Shown here: positions 35,310-44,135 of the stretch, piece by piece
How the letters are laid out: each line of letters opens with the position of its first letter
Numbering within the stretch: the stretch's first letter is position 1
NCBI RefSeq assembly: GCF_001907245.1
Contig: NZ_MQSU01000003.1
Location: 62,001 to 126,000 of the forward strand
Source: Boudabousia liubingyangii
GTDB taxonomy: Bacteria; Actinomycetota; Actinomycetes; Actinomycetales; Actinomycetaceae
Length of the DNA: 64,000 nucleotides
Direction of reading: 5' to 3'
Program-made: the position numbers and the translations under genes
Notes under the pieces: model-generated
The model's database searches: none
The model's input: the letters and a program-made list of their open reading frames with translations, nothing else
Told to the model about the DNA's origin: nothing

Positions 35310-36204
35310 CGGAACCCTCCAAGTTCAAGAATGCAGCCTCAAGCTGGTTAGTAGCTGCCTGGAACTCCAGTACCGAAATGCCGGCCTGAGCTAGATCCTG
35401 AAGCAACCTAGGGGCGTCCTCTTCTGAACGCAAAGTGCAGAGGAAATACTCGCGGCCATTGTGCATTTGGAACTCAAAAGCCAAGCCAATGCTCTGTGCC
35501 CACTGGGCTAGCTGCTGCGGGTTAGAAGCCCGAACCATCCAACGCACCCCAGTCGACTGAGGCAGATCCACATTCCGACCCTGATTAATCATGACGGGCT
35601 CATCAATCATGCCCTCCAACTCAGAGAGCACGTGAGAGGAAACCACCACGGTAGCCCCAGCCCGCGCATAAGCCCGAAGCTGGTCACGCAAACGCATCCG
35701 CGAACGCGGATCCATCCCGTTAGTGGGCTCATCAAGTAGCAGCACTGCCGGATTCTGAATAATCACGCGCGCAAAACCCAGACGCTGCTTCTGCCCCCTA
35801 GAAAGGGAAGAAACCGGCATTGTGGCCTTCTCTAACAGGCCCGCCATCTCAAGCAGCTCATGAACCCGCTGGGGGATAACCGCCTCAGGCAAGTGATAGA
35901 AACGCGCAAAAGTTTCTAGAATCTCAGTGCAGGTCAAGGAGTCCCACATGCCGAAGTCATCGGGCATCCAACCTAGCTGCGCGCGGGCATTGGCTGAATC
36001 GGTCATGATGTCATGGCCATTAATCTGGGCCGAACCTGAATCGGGTGCTAATAGTCCCGCCAGAATCAGAAGAAGGGTGGTCTTACCGGAACCATTAGGT
36101 CCGACCAGGCCGTAGACCCGTCCCGGAGCTAAATCTAAATTGACTCCGTTAAGGGCACGCACCTCCCCGAAAGAACGGGTTAAACCTTGGGCTTTAATAC
36201 TCAT
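35302..36204 (-). CDS. ABC transporter ATP-binding protein (ABC-2 system)
   Basis: A 300-residue DrrA/CcmA-type ATPase: Walker A GPNGSGKTTLL near 36, Q-loop region GWMPDDFG near 80, signature SLSRGQKQR near 130 (Arg in place of the second Gly of LSGGQ), Walker B VLLLDEPTNGMDP near 155, and H-loop SSHVLSELE near 190. The C-terminal ~80 residues form the usual regulatory extension of this class. First gene of the two-gene operon; GTPase-like functions can be excluded. Confidence 0.88.
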   Translation of the reverse strand: MSIKAQGLTRSFGEVRALNGVNLDLAPGRVYGLVGPNGSGKTTLLLILAGLLAPDSGSAQINGHDIMTDSANARAQLGWMPDDFGMWDSLTCTEILETFARFYHLPEAVIPQRVHELLEMAGLLEKATMPVSSLSRGQKQRLGFARVIIQNPAVLLLDEPTNGMDPRSRMRLRDQLRAYARAGATVVVSSHVLSELEGMIDEPVMINQGRNVDLPQSTGVRWMVRASNPQQLAQWAQSIGLAFEFQMHNGREYFLCTLRSEEDAPRLLQDLAQAGISVLEFQAATNQLEAAFLNLEGSDD

Positions 36205-36486
36205 GGGTAAACCCTAGCAGACTAATAATCACGAAAATAGTGGCATGGATAGTTTTCCCCAAGAAAAACCACGACTATTTACCCGCGTGGATGATTAACC
36301 CCAAAATTCGTCCTGATCTTTCCTAAAAATCGCGTCCGGTTCGCCAAAATTTGCCGGAATCGACCCGAAAAGCACCGGGAAAACGTCAATGGGGAATAAA
36401 GTCCCACCTGAACCTGTTAACCTTAGTATCAGATCTAATCGGCCGAAAGGCCCGATGACCGAAATAAACAATACGGAGGAACCCTC
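36205..36486. other. Divergent intergenic region upstream of trxA
   Basis: Moderately AT-rich with no ORF. A hairpin TCGGCC-GAAA-GGCC near 36439-36456 lies in the probable trxA leader. No operator is clear. Confidence 0.35.
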
Positions 36487-36849
36487 ATGGCCATCGTTGA
36501 ACTAAACGAACAGAACCTAGACCAGACCCTATCCGAAAACGACATTGTCATCCTCGACTTCTGGGCACCCTGGTGTGGTCCTTGCCGTCAGTTCGGCCCC
36601 ATCTTCGAAGCCACCTCTAACGAGGTAGAAGGCGTCGTCTTCGGCAAGATCAACACTGATGAAGAACAGCAGATCGCCGCTGCCGCCGGCATCTCCTCCA
36701 TCCCCACCGTGATGGTCTTCCGCGAGCAGATCCCGGTCTTCCGTCAATCCGGTGCCCTACCGGCAGCCGCCCTAAAGGACGTCCTAGAGCAGGTCAAGAA
36801 CCTAAACATGGACGAAGTCCGCGCCCAGATCGAAGCTCAGGATAACTGA
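36487..36849 (+). CDS. trxA: Thioredoxin
   Basis: Disulphide reductase partner of thioredoxin reductase. 120 residues with the active site FWAPWCGPCRQF (Cys30 and Cys33), the buried Asp in VILDFWAP and the cis-proline loop SSIPTVMVF. The C-terminus is about ten residues longer than typical and charged. GGAGGAA precedes the ATG. No signal peptide, so cytoplasmic. aroD follows 16 nt later. Confidence 0.93.
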   Translation: MAIVELNEQNLDQTLSENDIVILDFWAPWCGPCRQFGPIFEATSNEVEGVVFGKINTDEEQQIAAAAGISSIPTVMVFREQIPVFRQSGALPAAALKDVLEQVKNLNMDEVRAQIEAQDN

Positions 36850-36865
36850 GCCCAGTCGAAGCTAA

Positions 36866-37645
36866 ATGGCTGATCAAAGACATTCAGAGCGCACCCTGCG
36901 GGAACTAAACCCGCGCGGGTGCGCTCTACTAATTCCCCTCAACGCCCCCGACCGTGCCGGACTACAAAGCCAAGCCGCCCAAGCGCGCGGCCTAGCCGAT
37001 GCCGTCGAAGTACGCCTAGACCAACTAGCGGAACTACCCGAACTCATCAAAAACGGTGACTTCGCCTGGCTCAACCAAATCCGGGAAGCAGCCAGTACCC
37101 CAATCATCGGGACCATCCGCACTGCCGGCCAAGGCGGAAACTGCGAACTAGACTTCTGGGATTACGCAGAAGCCGTCGCGGAACTAGCCAAGTACTGCGA
37201 ATTCGTGGACCTAGAATGGGACTCGGAAATGCCCGAACCCATCCTGCAAGGCCTGATCACCGCCATCCAAAACGGGGGAGCGGCCGTCATCCTCTCAGTG
37301 CACCACTGGGAAGAAATGCCGCCCATGGCTGACGTGGACAGCTTCTTCAACAAAGCCCGCATCAACGGCGTCAACATTGCCAAGATCGCGGTGATGCCGG
37401 ACAACCTGCCCCAGGTCGCGCAGCTCCTACAGGTGCTGGCACGAAACCAAAATGGCCCCATGGAAACCCTAGCGATCGCCATGGGTCCCCTAGGCAGTGT
37501 CAGTCGCGCAGTGGGACACCTATTCGGCAACTGCGCCACCTTCGCGGCCCTACCGGGAACTGAAGGATCCGCCCCCGGGCAACTGCCCGCGGAAAGACTA
37601 GCGGGCGTCCTCGACTCCCTTGCCGGTCTGATCCCACCCGCCTAG
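36866..37645 (+). CDS. aroD: 3-dehydroquinate dehydratase, type I
   Basis: Shikimate-pathway enzyme acting by a Schiff base. The 259-residue protein keeps the type I catalytic set: EVRLDQL near 48, the general base His in LSVHHWEEMP near 143, the Schiff-base Lys in NIAKIAVMP near 170, SVSRAVGHLFG near 212 and the substrate-loop SAPGQLP near 232. Most actinobacteria use type II (AroQ), so a type I enzyme is somewhat unusual, though Actinomycetaceae and corynebacteria vary. Placed just after trxA, with no strong ribosome-binding site. Confidence 0.9.
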   Translation: MADQRHSERTLRELNPRGCALLIPLNAPDRAGLQSQAAQARGLADAVEVRLDQLAELPELIKNGDFAWLNQIREAASTPIIGTIRTAGQGGNCELDFWDYAEAVAELAKYCEFVDLEWDSEMPEPILQGLITAIQNGGAAVILSVHHWEEMPPMADVDSFFNKARINGVNIAKIAVMPDNLPQVAQLLQVLARNQNGPMETLAIAMGPLGSVSRAVGHLFGNCATFAALPGTEGSAPGQLPAERLAGVLDSLAGLIPPA

Positions 37646-37684
37646 TTGCACGCTTAAAGCTAAGCCCTGTTAAGGCAAAACGAA

Positions 37685-37708
37685 GACCCCCACTAAAAAG
37701 TGGGGGTC
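37685..37708. terminator. Bidirectional terminator between aroD and tetR
   Basis: Perfect 10 bp stem GACCCCCACT / AGTGGGGGTC with AAAA loop; on the minus strand it is followed by TTCGTTTTG. Serves the convergent aroD and tetR genes. Confidence 0.8.
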
Positions 37709-37731
37709 AAACGTATCTGAGGAACTAAAAC

Positions 37732-38433
37732 CTAGTGGACAACCGGGCAGATCGAAGAAGTCCGCGCCTGCGGGCGAGCCTGCTCCAAGTCCTGCTTCGC
37801 GGCCTCGACCAAAGCCTGGTAGCGTGCCCGATCCGTAGGCGGAACTTCTGCACCTAGAGCGCGCAGAATAAACTCTTCAGTCTCAATGATGGTGCCCGCG
37901 TAATCGTGCGGTTCACGGCTGACAATCCCGGCAGTCAACGTGGCGTGCACTAGGCGAACCAAGGTCTCAGTGCGGCCCTCCGCAATCACGCCCTGACGCA
38001 TGGCGTCACGCAAAATACTGCGCAGCATATCTTCCACAATGGTGGCGTGCGCAGAAAGCTCCATGGCGGTTTCCGGGGTCACTGCCGAACGGAGCGAAGT
38101 ACCGGTAGTCAGGTGGGTGGTGGCGTTTAGGCGCAGCTGCGATTCGACGTACATGCGAATCCGCTCGATCGGGTCCTCGATCGGGGCCAGAGCCTCAGAG
38201 ATCTGCTTTGCGTACTGGCGGGTCACCTCAGTGATGTAACCCAAGAGTAGGGATTCCTTGTCAGCAAAGTGATTGTAGATCGCGGTCCGGCCAATCTGGG
38301 CGGTGGCGGCAATCTCTGACATGGTGATCGCTTCGAAACCCTTCTCATCTAGAAGCTGAGCCAGCGCGTCGAAGAGTTTATTACGAGTTTGCGCGCGGTG
38401 TTCTTCCAGATTGGAACCGATAATCTTAGGCAC
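37732..38433 (-). CDS. TetR-family transcriptional regulator
   Basis: About 233 residues. The N-terminal helix-turn-helix is clear (FDALAQLLDEKGFEAITMSEIAATAQIGRTAIYNHFADKESLL), the ligand-binding C-terminal domain is generic. I placed the start at GTG 38433 since GGAGGG lies 6 nt upstream and the family begins a few residues before the helix; the ATG at 38469 lies inside an operator-like palindrome. Two near-identical 16 bp palindromes upstream imply autoregulation. The inducing ligand is unknown. One similar site upstream of the FtsX-type ABC operon suggests a target. Confidence 0.9.
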   Translation of the reverse strand: MPKIIGSNLEEHRAQTRNKLFDALAQLLDEKGFEAITMSEIAATAQIGRTAIYNHFADKESLLLGYITEVTRQYAKQISEALAPIEDPIERIRMYVESQLRLNATTHLTTGTSLRSAVTPETAMELSAHATIVEDMLRSILRDAMRQGVIAEGRTETLVRLVHATLTAGIVSREPHDYAGTIIETEEFILRALGAEVPPTDRARYQALVEAAKQDLEQARPQARTSSICPVVH

Positions 38434-38452
38434 GGTCGCCCTCCAAGCTTGT

Positions 38453-38468
38453 TGACAACACAGTGTCA
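38453..38468. promoter_or_regulatory. TetR operator 1
   Basis: TGACAACACAGTGTCA, outer arms TGACA/TGTCA, followed by TAATG. Part of a direct repeat with operator 2; centre spacing 25 bp. Confidence 0.6.
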
Positions 38469-38477
38469 TAATGTAAA

Positions 38478-38493
38478 TGACAATATGGTGTCA
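38478..38493. promoter_or_regulatory. TetR operator 2
   Basis: TGACAATATGGTGTCA followed by TAATA, sharing the outer arms and flank of operator 1. Both lie across the expected tetR promoter. Confidence 0.6.
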
Positions 38494-38587
38494 TAATAAA
38501 CCCAAAAATCAGGTTATGGGTACTAAAAAGACGAAGCTCACCTGCGCCCTCGGCAAAAAACGTCAACGAAAGCCCAGAAGAAGGTAC

Positions 38588-39139
38588 TTAGTCCGCTAAA
38601 TCCGGGCGCAAAGTATCCCTAATCGCCGCAATAATCGGCAGGTCCGCCGGCAACCAATCCAAGTCAAAAACCTGATCCCAAGGCACCCAACGCAGCTCCT
38701 GATGGCCCTCACCCGGAACCAACTCAGGCGTCCCCGCCGGAATCAACTGCGCCGGCCAAACCCGCATCCGCAACTCGCCAACCAGCGGCCAATCCCGGGC
38801 CTCCTGCGCATCCTGCGGACGATTCGCAGAAAAATCACCATCCACCTGATCCTGGTAGCGGCCACCCTGCGCATAAAGCTCCCGCCAAGCCTGCCGAGTC
38901 GCCTCATCCAACTGCGCAATCCGCGCCGGCACTACCTGGCCCAAATCCACGCGCACGCCCAGCTCTTCGGCTAACTCCCGGTGTAGGGCCGCAGCCGGAT
39001 CCTCGCCCGGTTCAACCTTCCCGCCCGGCAGCTCCCAACGGCCCGCCAGCTCTGCCGGATAGGACCGCTGTGCACACAATAAAACCTGCGGATTACTTAG
39101 TTCGTCAACGATTGCTGCCGCTACTACCAGTTTGCTCAT
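38588..39139 (-). CDS. Nudix hydrolase (MutT-like)
   Basis: About 183 residues. The Nudix box is complete: GKVEPGEDPAAALHRELAEELGV, matching G-x5-E-x7-REUxEExGU, and WELPGGKVE precedes it. Similar to MutT proteins that hydrolyse oxidised nucleotides, but an insertion (about residues 85-125) between the box and the C-terminal strands makes the substrate uncertain. Either ATG 39139 or ATG 39151 (GAAGG upstream) could start it; the family consensus MSKLVVAAAIV favours 39139. Confidence 0.87.
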   Translation of the reverse strand: MSKLVVAAAIVDELSNPQVLLCAQRSYPAELAGRWELPGGKVEPGEDPAAALHRELAEELGVRVDLGQVVPARIAQLDEATRQAWRELYAQGGRYQDQVDGDFSANRPQDAQEARDWPLVGELRMRVWPAQLIPAGTPELVPGEGHQELRWVPWDQVFDLDWLPADLPIIAAIRDTLRPDLAD

Positions 39140-39273
39140 GCTCACCACCATAAAACCTTCTCTGCCGAAATACCTGCCGAGGTCGCTTCCCCCACACCGA
39201 AATCCGTCACCAAAGCGCCCACAAAAAGTTAAAGCTGCCTGCTAAACGCTAGCTATTTAGCCCCCAAACAGGG

Positions 39274-39285
39274 TAGGCTTGTCCC
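39274..39285 (+). promoter_or_regulatory. TANNNT box of leaderless purD
   Basis: TAGGCT at 39274-39279, six nucleotides, then GTG 39286, with no Shine-Dalgarno. Confidence 0.5.
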
Positions 39286-40548
39286 GTGATTGTTCTACTC
39301 CTTGGATCCGGAGGCCGAGAGCACGCTCTGGCCCGCGCCCTAAAAGCTGACCCGTCCGTTACTCGTCTGCTAGTTGCCCCCGGAAATCCGGGCACTGAAG
39401 AACTAGGCGACAATGTTGCGATCGACGCCAATGACCCCCAACAGGTCCTAGAACTGGCGCAGCGTGAACACGCTGATCTGGTTGTCGTCGGCCCCGAAGC
39501 GCCACTGGTTGCCGGTGTCGCTGACGTCCTGCGTGAAGCTGGTATTGCCGTCTTCGGCCCCAACCAGGCTGCCGCCCAGCTGGAGGGCTCCAAGGCTTTT
39601 GCCAAAGAAATCATGGCCGCCGCTGAAGTAGCCACCGCCGATGCCGCCACCTGCACTGACGAGGCCGCCGTGCAGGCCGCCCTTGATAAGTTCGGCGCAC
39701 CCTACGTGGTTAAGGCCGATGGCCTAGCCGCCGGCAAGGGTGTAGTTGTTACCTCTGACCGTGACGCCGCGGTAGAACACGCCCTGGCCTGCCTAGAAGG
39801 TGGGGGACAGGTCCTCATTGAGGAATATCTAGACGGTCCCGAAGTTTCCCTCTTCTGCCTCTCTGACGGGCAGACGGTGGTCCCGCTACAGCCGGCTCAA
39901 GACTTTAAACGAATCTACGACCAGGGTGAAGGCCCCAATACCGGTGGCATGGGTGCTTACAGTCCGCTGCCGTGGATCCCGGCTGACCTACCCGCCCAGG
40001 TAGTTCAGAGCGTCGCCCAGCCGGTCGTTACCGAACTAGCTAAGCGCGAGATGCCCTTCGTGGGCCTGCTCTACTGCGGCCTAGCCCTGACCTCTAACGG
40101 CGTGCGCGTTGTCGAGTTTAACGCCCGCTTCGGCGACCCGGAAACCCAGGTCGTGCTAAGCCTCCTGAAGTCCCCGCTAGCCCAGGTATTGGATGCTTGC
40201 GCCCGCGGCAAACTAGCCGACTTCGGCCCCCTTGAATGGGAACCGGGCGCTAGCGTCACCGTCGTAATCTCGGCAGCCGGATACCCCGGCACCCCCACGA
40301 AGGGTGACCCCATTACCGGCCTCGATGCCGCCCATGCGATCCCCGGGGTGCACGTGATCCACGCCGGCACCGCCCTAGATGAAGAGGGACAGTTGGTCTC
40401 TAACGGGGGCCGCGTGCTTTCCGTAACCGCGGTCGGTGAAGACCTAGCCCAGGCCCGCGAACGTGCCTACCAGGCCGTCGAACAGATTCACTTGGCCGGT
40501 TCGCATCACCGCACTGATATTGCGGCTGAAGCAGTGGGGCAAAACTAG
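39286..40548 (+). CDS. purD: Phosphoribosylamine-glycine ligase
   Basis: Second step of purine synthesis, joining glycine to phosphoribosylamine. 420 residues, ATP-grasp fold: VLLLGSGGREHALARAL at the N-terminus, KADGLAAGKGVVV near 145, the signature FNARFGDPETQVVL near 285 and NTGGMGAYSP near 220 are all conserved. Starts with GTG on a probably leaderless transcript. First gene of a purine cluster running to purQ and then purL. Confidence 0.97.
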   Translation: MIVLLLGSGGREHALARALKADPSVTRLLVAPGNPGTEELGDNVAIDANDPQQVLELAQREHADLVVVGPEAPLVAGVADVLREAGIAVFGPNQAAAQLEGSKAFAKEIMAAAEVATADAATCTDEAAVQAALDKFGAPYVVKADGLAAGKGVVVTSDRDAAVEHALACLEGGGQVLIEEYLDGPEVSLFCLSDGQTVVPLQPAQDFKRIYDQGEGPNTGGMGAYSPLPWIPADLPAQVVQSVAQPVVTELAKREMPFVGLLYCGLALTSNGVRVVEFNARFGDPETQVVLSLLKSPLAQVLDACARGKLADFGPLEWEPGASVTVVISAAGYPGTPTKGDPITGLDAAHAIPGVHVIHAGTALDEEGQLVSNGGRVLSVTAVGEDLAQARERAYQAVEQIHLAGSHHRTDIAAEAVGQN

Positions 40549-40621
40549 CAGAGTTTTCGCTTAAACTGTAGAGGCTTTGAGTAACCAACTACGTCGCGCA
40601 CTGTAAAAGGATATCCACCTG

Positions 40622-41560
40622 ATGACTTCAGCTGATTCGGCCGCTTCCGAACCGCTAAACGCCCCCACCGATGAGGAGTTAGCGCAGCTGCTTGAGGCTA
40701 CCCGCCAGCAGCTTAAGCATGGCACCCAGCTGGCGCGCAGTATTCGTGACAATAGTGATTCCCTTTTCGCGCCCCTACGTCCCCACACTCCGGTAGCGCC
40801 CGGCACGTATCAGCCCACCCAGATCACTCGGCCGACCCTAGAGCCCGAGGATGCCCCGGCAGGTCTTTCGGTTTCTGGTACCTTGGCAGCTTCTGGCGGC
40901 GCTACCTCGACCCCCCGCTCGGTCACCGCGGGCAGCGGTGAGCCAACTGGGGAAGGCCAGGCTATTGCTGACCTGAAGTCTGGGCACGCGCAGTCAGAAA
41001 AATCGGAAACTGATCCCTTAGATCCCGATGCTTTTGATCCGGCAATCCTGCCGGCCCCCGGCCAGGTGGTCCTGTGCCTAGCGCAAATCCCGGAAGCCAC
41101 CGCCGCCCTCGACATGGCCGAACGCCTAGTGGCCCGCACCCAGAACGCGGGCCGGGAAGCTGCCGTCCTGCTAGGTGGCGCAAAAACCGTCCTTCCGGGC
41201 GAGGGTGAACGGTTACGTTCCGGCGCTGACTTCACCAAGTACCGTGAGGCTCACCCTGAAGCAGCCCTAGTGGTAGTCATCATTGACTCCCCGGTAGAGG
41301 CTCATCATCGTGCCGCCCAGAAACTACTGGCGGCCCTACCTGAACACATGACTTGGGCCCCTTGGGATGCCCGTCGCCCCTACGGTGAGTGCATCGATTG
41401 GCTAGCCCGTAAACCCTATGATGTCCCCGTTGATGTGCTGACCTTACATCATGTTTGGGAAGCCCCTGAAGTCCATGAATATCGCAGATTACCGGTGAAG
41501 ATCGCCTGGTTGGACGGGGCCCCGGCCTCGGCCGCCATGTGGGAATCGCTGAGCGCCTAG
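40622..41560 (+). CDS. Conserved-looking protein between purD and purC, function unknown
   Basis: A 312-residue protein. Residues 1-135 are low in complexity and probably disordered; from about 143 a compact alpha/beta domain begins (PGQVVLCLAQIPEATAALDMAERLV, AALVVVIIDSPVEAHHRAAQKLLA, HMTWAPWDARRPYGECIDWLARK) with alternating strand-helix pattern like a Rossmann or SRP-type NTPase fold. No Walker A loop is present, so nucleotide hydrolysis is doubtful. AAAGGAT precedes the ATG; the stop is 13 nt before purC, indicating one operon. It may take part in or regulate purine synthesis, but only context suggests this. Confidence 0.7.
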   Translation: MTSADSAASEPLNAPTDEELAQLLEATRQQLKHGTQLARSIRDNSDSLFAPLRPHTPVAPGTYQPTQITRPTLEPEDAPAGLSVSGTLAASGGATSTPRSVTAGSGEPTGEGQAIADLKSGHAQSEKSETDPLDPDAFDPAILPAPGQVVLCLAQIPEATAALDMAERLVARTQNAGREAAVLLGGAKTVLPGEGERLRSGADFTKYREAHPEAALVVVIIDSPVEAHHRAAQKLLAALPEHMTWAPWDARRPYGECIDWLARKPYDVPVDVLTLHHVWEAPEVHEYRRLPVKIAWLDGAPASAAMWESLSA

Positions 41561-41573
41561 AAAGGAAGCCACC

Positions 41574-42494
41574 ATGTCCGAAGCCCCCACCCTGCCAGGT
41601 TGGCAGCACGTTTATTCCGGAAAAGTCAGAGACCTCTATGTGCCGTTACCGGGTGGGGATTTCGATCCCGCACGTCACGTGCTGGTGGTGGCCTCAGACC
41701 GAATCAGCGCTTTTGACCATATCCTGCCCACCCTGATTCCTGATAAGGGTCGTGTCCTAACCGCCCTGACCCTGTGGTGGTTTGAAAAATTAGCTCACTT
41801 GGGCCCCAATCACCTAGTCTCTTTGGACGTGCCCGAGGCCGTAGCCGGACGAGCTATGGTTTGCCAACAGTTGCACATGTTGCCGGTTGAATGCGTCGTG
41901 CGCGGCTACCTCACCGGGACCGGCCTGAAGGATTACCAGCGTACCGGCGAGGTCTGCGGCGTGAAACTGCCCGAGGGCCTAGTGGAAGCTTCCCCACTGC
42001 CCGAACCGATCTTCACTCCCGCCGCGAAGGCGGAACTGGGTGAGCACGATGAGAACGTTTCCTTCCGTAAGGTTTGTGCCATGGTTGGTGAAGAAACCGC
42101 TGCCGCCCTGCGCGATCAATCATTGGCTATCTACTCGGCGGCCCGCGAACTGGCTGCCGCCCGGGGAATTATTCTGGCGGACACCAAGTTCGAATTCGGG
42201 CAGGTAGAAGACCAGCCGGGAGCGGTCCAGCCCTCCCCGGCACTGGTCCTAGCCGACGAAGTCTTAACGCCTGATTCCTCACGTTTCTGGTCTGCCGAGG
42301 AATGGGAAGAAGGCAAGCCGACTCCCTCGTACGATAAGCAGTTCGTGCGTGACTGGCTGAAATCCCCTGAAAGTAACTGGGATTCAGCCAGCGGCCAGAC
42401 CCCGCCGGAACTACCTGCCGAGGTCGTTGAGGCGACCCGCCAACGCTACCTTGAGGCCTACCAGAAATTAACTGGTCAGTCACTTGAATGGTAG
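41574..42494 (+). CDS. purC: SAICAR synthase
   Basis: Adds aspartate to CAIR. 306 residues with the family blocks YSGKVRDLY near 17, SDRISAFDHILP near 43, VECVVRGYLTGTG near 105 and LADTKFEFG near 200. The length matches the long (yeast-like) form used by actinobacteria. AAAGGAAG lies upstream of ATG 41574. Member of the purine cluster. Confidence 0.97.
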   Translation: MSEAPTLPGWQHVYSGKVRDLYVPLPGGDFDPARHVLVVASDRISAFDHILPTLIPDKGRVLTALTLWWFEKLAHLGPNHLVSLDVPEAVAGRAMVCQQLHMLPVECVVRGYLTGTGLKDYQRTGEVCGVKLPEGLVEASPLPEPIFTPAAKAELGEHDENVSFRKVCAMVGEETAAALRDQSLAIYSAARELAAARGIILADTKFEFGQVEDQPGAVQPSPALVLADEVLTPDSSRFWSAEEWEEGKPTPSYDKQFVRDWLKSPESNWDSASGQTPPELPAEVVEATRQRYLEAYQKLTGQSLEW

Positions 42495-42582
42495 AAACCC
42501 CCTAAAACCCGCTACTGTTAGACCTGCTAGAGCAATTAAAGCCCGTCGATTGCGTACAGCTAAAACCCTCAAGGAGATATAA

Positions 42583-42834
42583 ATGGGTGTCATCATTGTT
42601 GAAGTTATGCCGAAGCCGGAAATCTTGGACCCCCAGGGTAAAGCCATTTTGGGTGCTTTCCCTCGTCTAGGTTTCACTGATTTCGTAGGTGTTCGCCAGG
42701 GTAAGCGTTTCGAACTGACCGTTGACGGTGCAGTTACCGAAGCACACCTGGAACAGGCTCGGAAAGCTGCAGAAGAACTGCTTTCTAACCCCATTATTGA
42801 AAACGTCGTCTCCGTGCGCGCCCTGGAGGACTGA
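42583..42834 (+). CDS. purS: FGAR amidotransferase subunit PurS
   Basis: Small subunit (83 residues) bridging PurL and PurQ in the FGAM synthase complex. Begins VIIVEVMPKPEILDPQGKAI and contains FVGVRQGKRFEL and NPIIENVVSVRAL, all typical. AAGGAGAT precedes the ATG. purQ starts 6 nt after the stop. Confidence 0.96.
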   Translation: MGVIIVEVMPKPEILDPQGKAILGAFPRLGFTDFVGVRQGKRFELTVDGAVTEAHLEQARKAAEELLSNPIIENVVSVRALED

Positions 42835-42840
42835 GCTGCT

Positions 42841-43524
42841 ATGAGCAAGATCGGGATTGTAACCTTCCCGGGTACGCTAGATGACCGTGATGCTGCCCGT
42901 GCGGTGCGAATTGCCGGTGCTGAACCGGTAGAACTCTGGCACAAGGACTCTGACGTCAAGGGTGTTGACGCGGTTGTGCTACCCGGTGGGTTTTCTTATG
43001 GTGACTACCTGCGCTGTGGCGCTATTTCGGCCCAGAGCCCGGTAATGGGCGCGGTCATCGAGGGCGCTAAGAAGGGCCTTCCCGTACTGGGTATTTGCAA
43101 TGGTTTCCAGATTCTTTGCGAATCGCACCTCCTACCCGGTGCCTTGATCCGTAACCACCACCAAAAGTTCATCTGTCGTGACCAGGCCCTAGAGGTAGTT
43201 CGTACCGAGACTGCCTGGACCGGCGCCTTTGAGAAGGGTCAGCGGATTGTGATTCCGCTAAAGAACGGTGAGGGTAACTTCCAGGCTACCCCCGAACAGC
43301 TAGAACGGATTGAGGGCGAAGGTCAGGTTGTCTTCCGCTACCTAGACTTCGACCCCAATGGTTCCATGAACCAGATTGCTGGTTTGTGTAACGAGGCCGG
43401 TAACGTCGTTGGCTTGATGCCGCACCCGGAACATGCCGTTGAGGATGTCTTCGGGCCAGAGTCCGGTTCTGGTACTGATGGTCTAGGCCTGTTCAAGTCT
43501 GTCTTGGAGTCATTACTAGGCTGA
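42841..43524 (+). CDS. purQ: FGAR amidotransferase subunit PurQ (glutaminase)
   Basis: Class I glutamine amidotransferase, 227 residues, feeding ammonia to Pur[19 protein letters not shown] at the start, [16 protein letters not shown] near 47, nucleophile Cys in [11 protein letters not shown] near 87, and the His-Glu pair in [11 protein letters not shown] near 197. Directly downstream of purS; purL follows only after a 611 nt gap. Confidence 0.97.
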   Translation: MSKIGIVTFPGTLDDRDAARAVRIAGAEPVELWHKDSDVKGVDAVVLPGGFSYGDYLRCGAISAQSPVMGAVIEGAKKGLPVLGICNGFQILCESHLLPGALIRNHHQKFICRDQALEVVRTETAWTGAFEKGQRIVIPLKNGEGNFQATPEQLERIEGEGQVVFRYLDFDPNGSMNQIAGLCNEAGNVVGLMPHPEHAVEDVFGPESGSGTDGLGLFKSVLESLLG

Positions 43525-44135
43525 TTAGTCACTAAAAACTACATAGTTATCCACAGTTCTATTCACAGTTGCATTCCCGGGTTGGGGAAGTAGTGGAAAG
43601 GGCTGTGGATTTCTTTGTGTATAACTGTGGGTGCTATTGAGAGCAATTATGAAAAAGTGGCGTAGGTCGCGTGCTTTTTTGGGAAATAGAGCCGAAAAGT
43701 CGGATCACCTCAACCTTAACTTGAGGTTTAGTTGAGCTTTTAAAATCTGGTTGACATGGTTTAAATGTTGAAATTTCAACGATAAAAGCGGGTTGAGGCC
43801 TTTGTGTGACCGGAAGTGACAAAAAGTGCGCAGCTTTAATGCGAAAAAAGACCGGAAATGCACACTCGAAATGTTGATATCCACATTGCCTGGGGAAAAC
43901 TGTGGATAAACCCTGTGAAAAACCTGCTTTTTTAACACGTGATAAGCACTGTGAGCATTAATCTATCCACCTTTTTCCCACAGTCTCCAAGAAACTGGTA
44001 GAGTTAGCCTCGTAGCGGACTCTTGTCCAAAACATAATGGGCACTAGGCTTTCAAACGTATCTGGCTAGACCAGTTGAAAACTTGGAGCTATTCATAGTA
44101 GGACACCCCATTTGGGGCCAAAACATGGAGTAACC
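43525..44135. other. 611 nt intergenic region with DnaA-box cluster (candidate replication origin)
   Basis: AT-richer than its surroundings and without an ORF of any quality. It holds two perfect TTATCCACA boxes, 43547-43555 (+) and 43901-43909 (-). TTWTNCACA matches lie at 43616-43624 (-) and 43914-43922 (-). Near matches lie at 43604-43612 (-), 43877-43885 (+), 43963-43971 and 43974-43982 (+). An AT-rich stretch follows the boxes at about 43921-43970. Origin activity or DnaA titration is an inference; dnaA and dnaN are not in the window. Confidence 0.5.
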
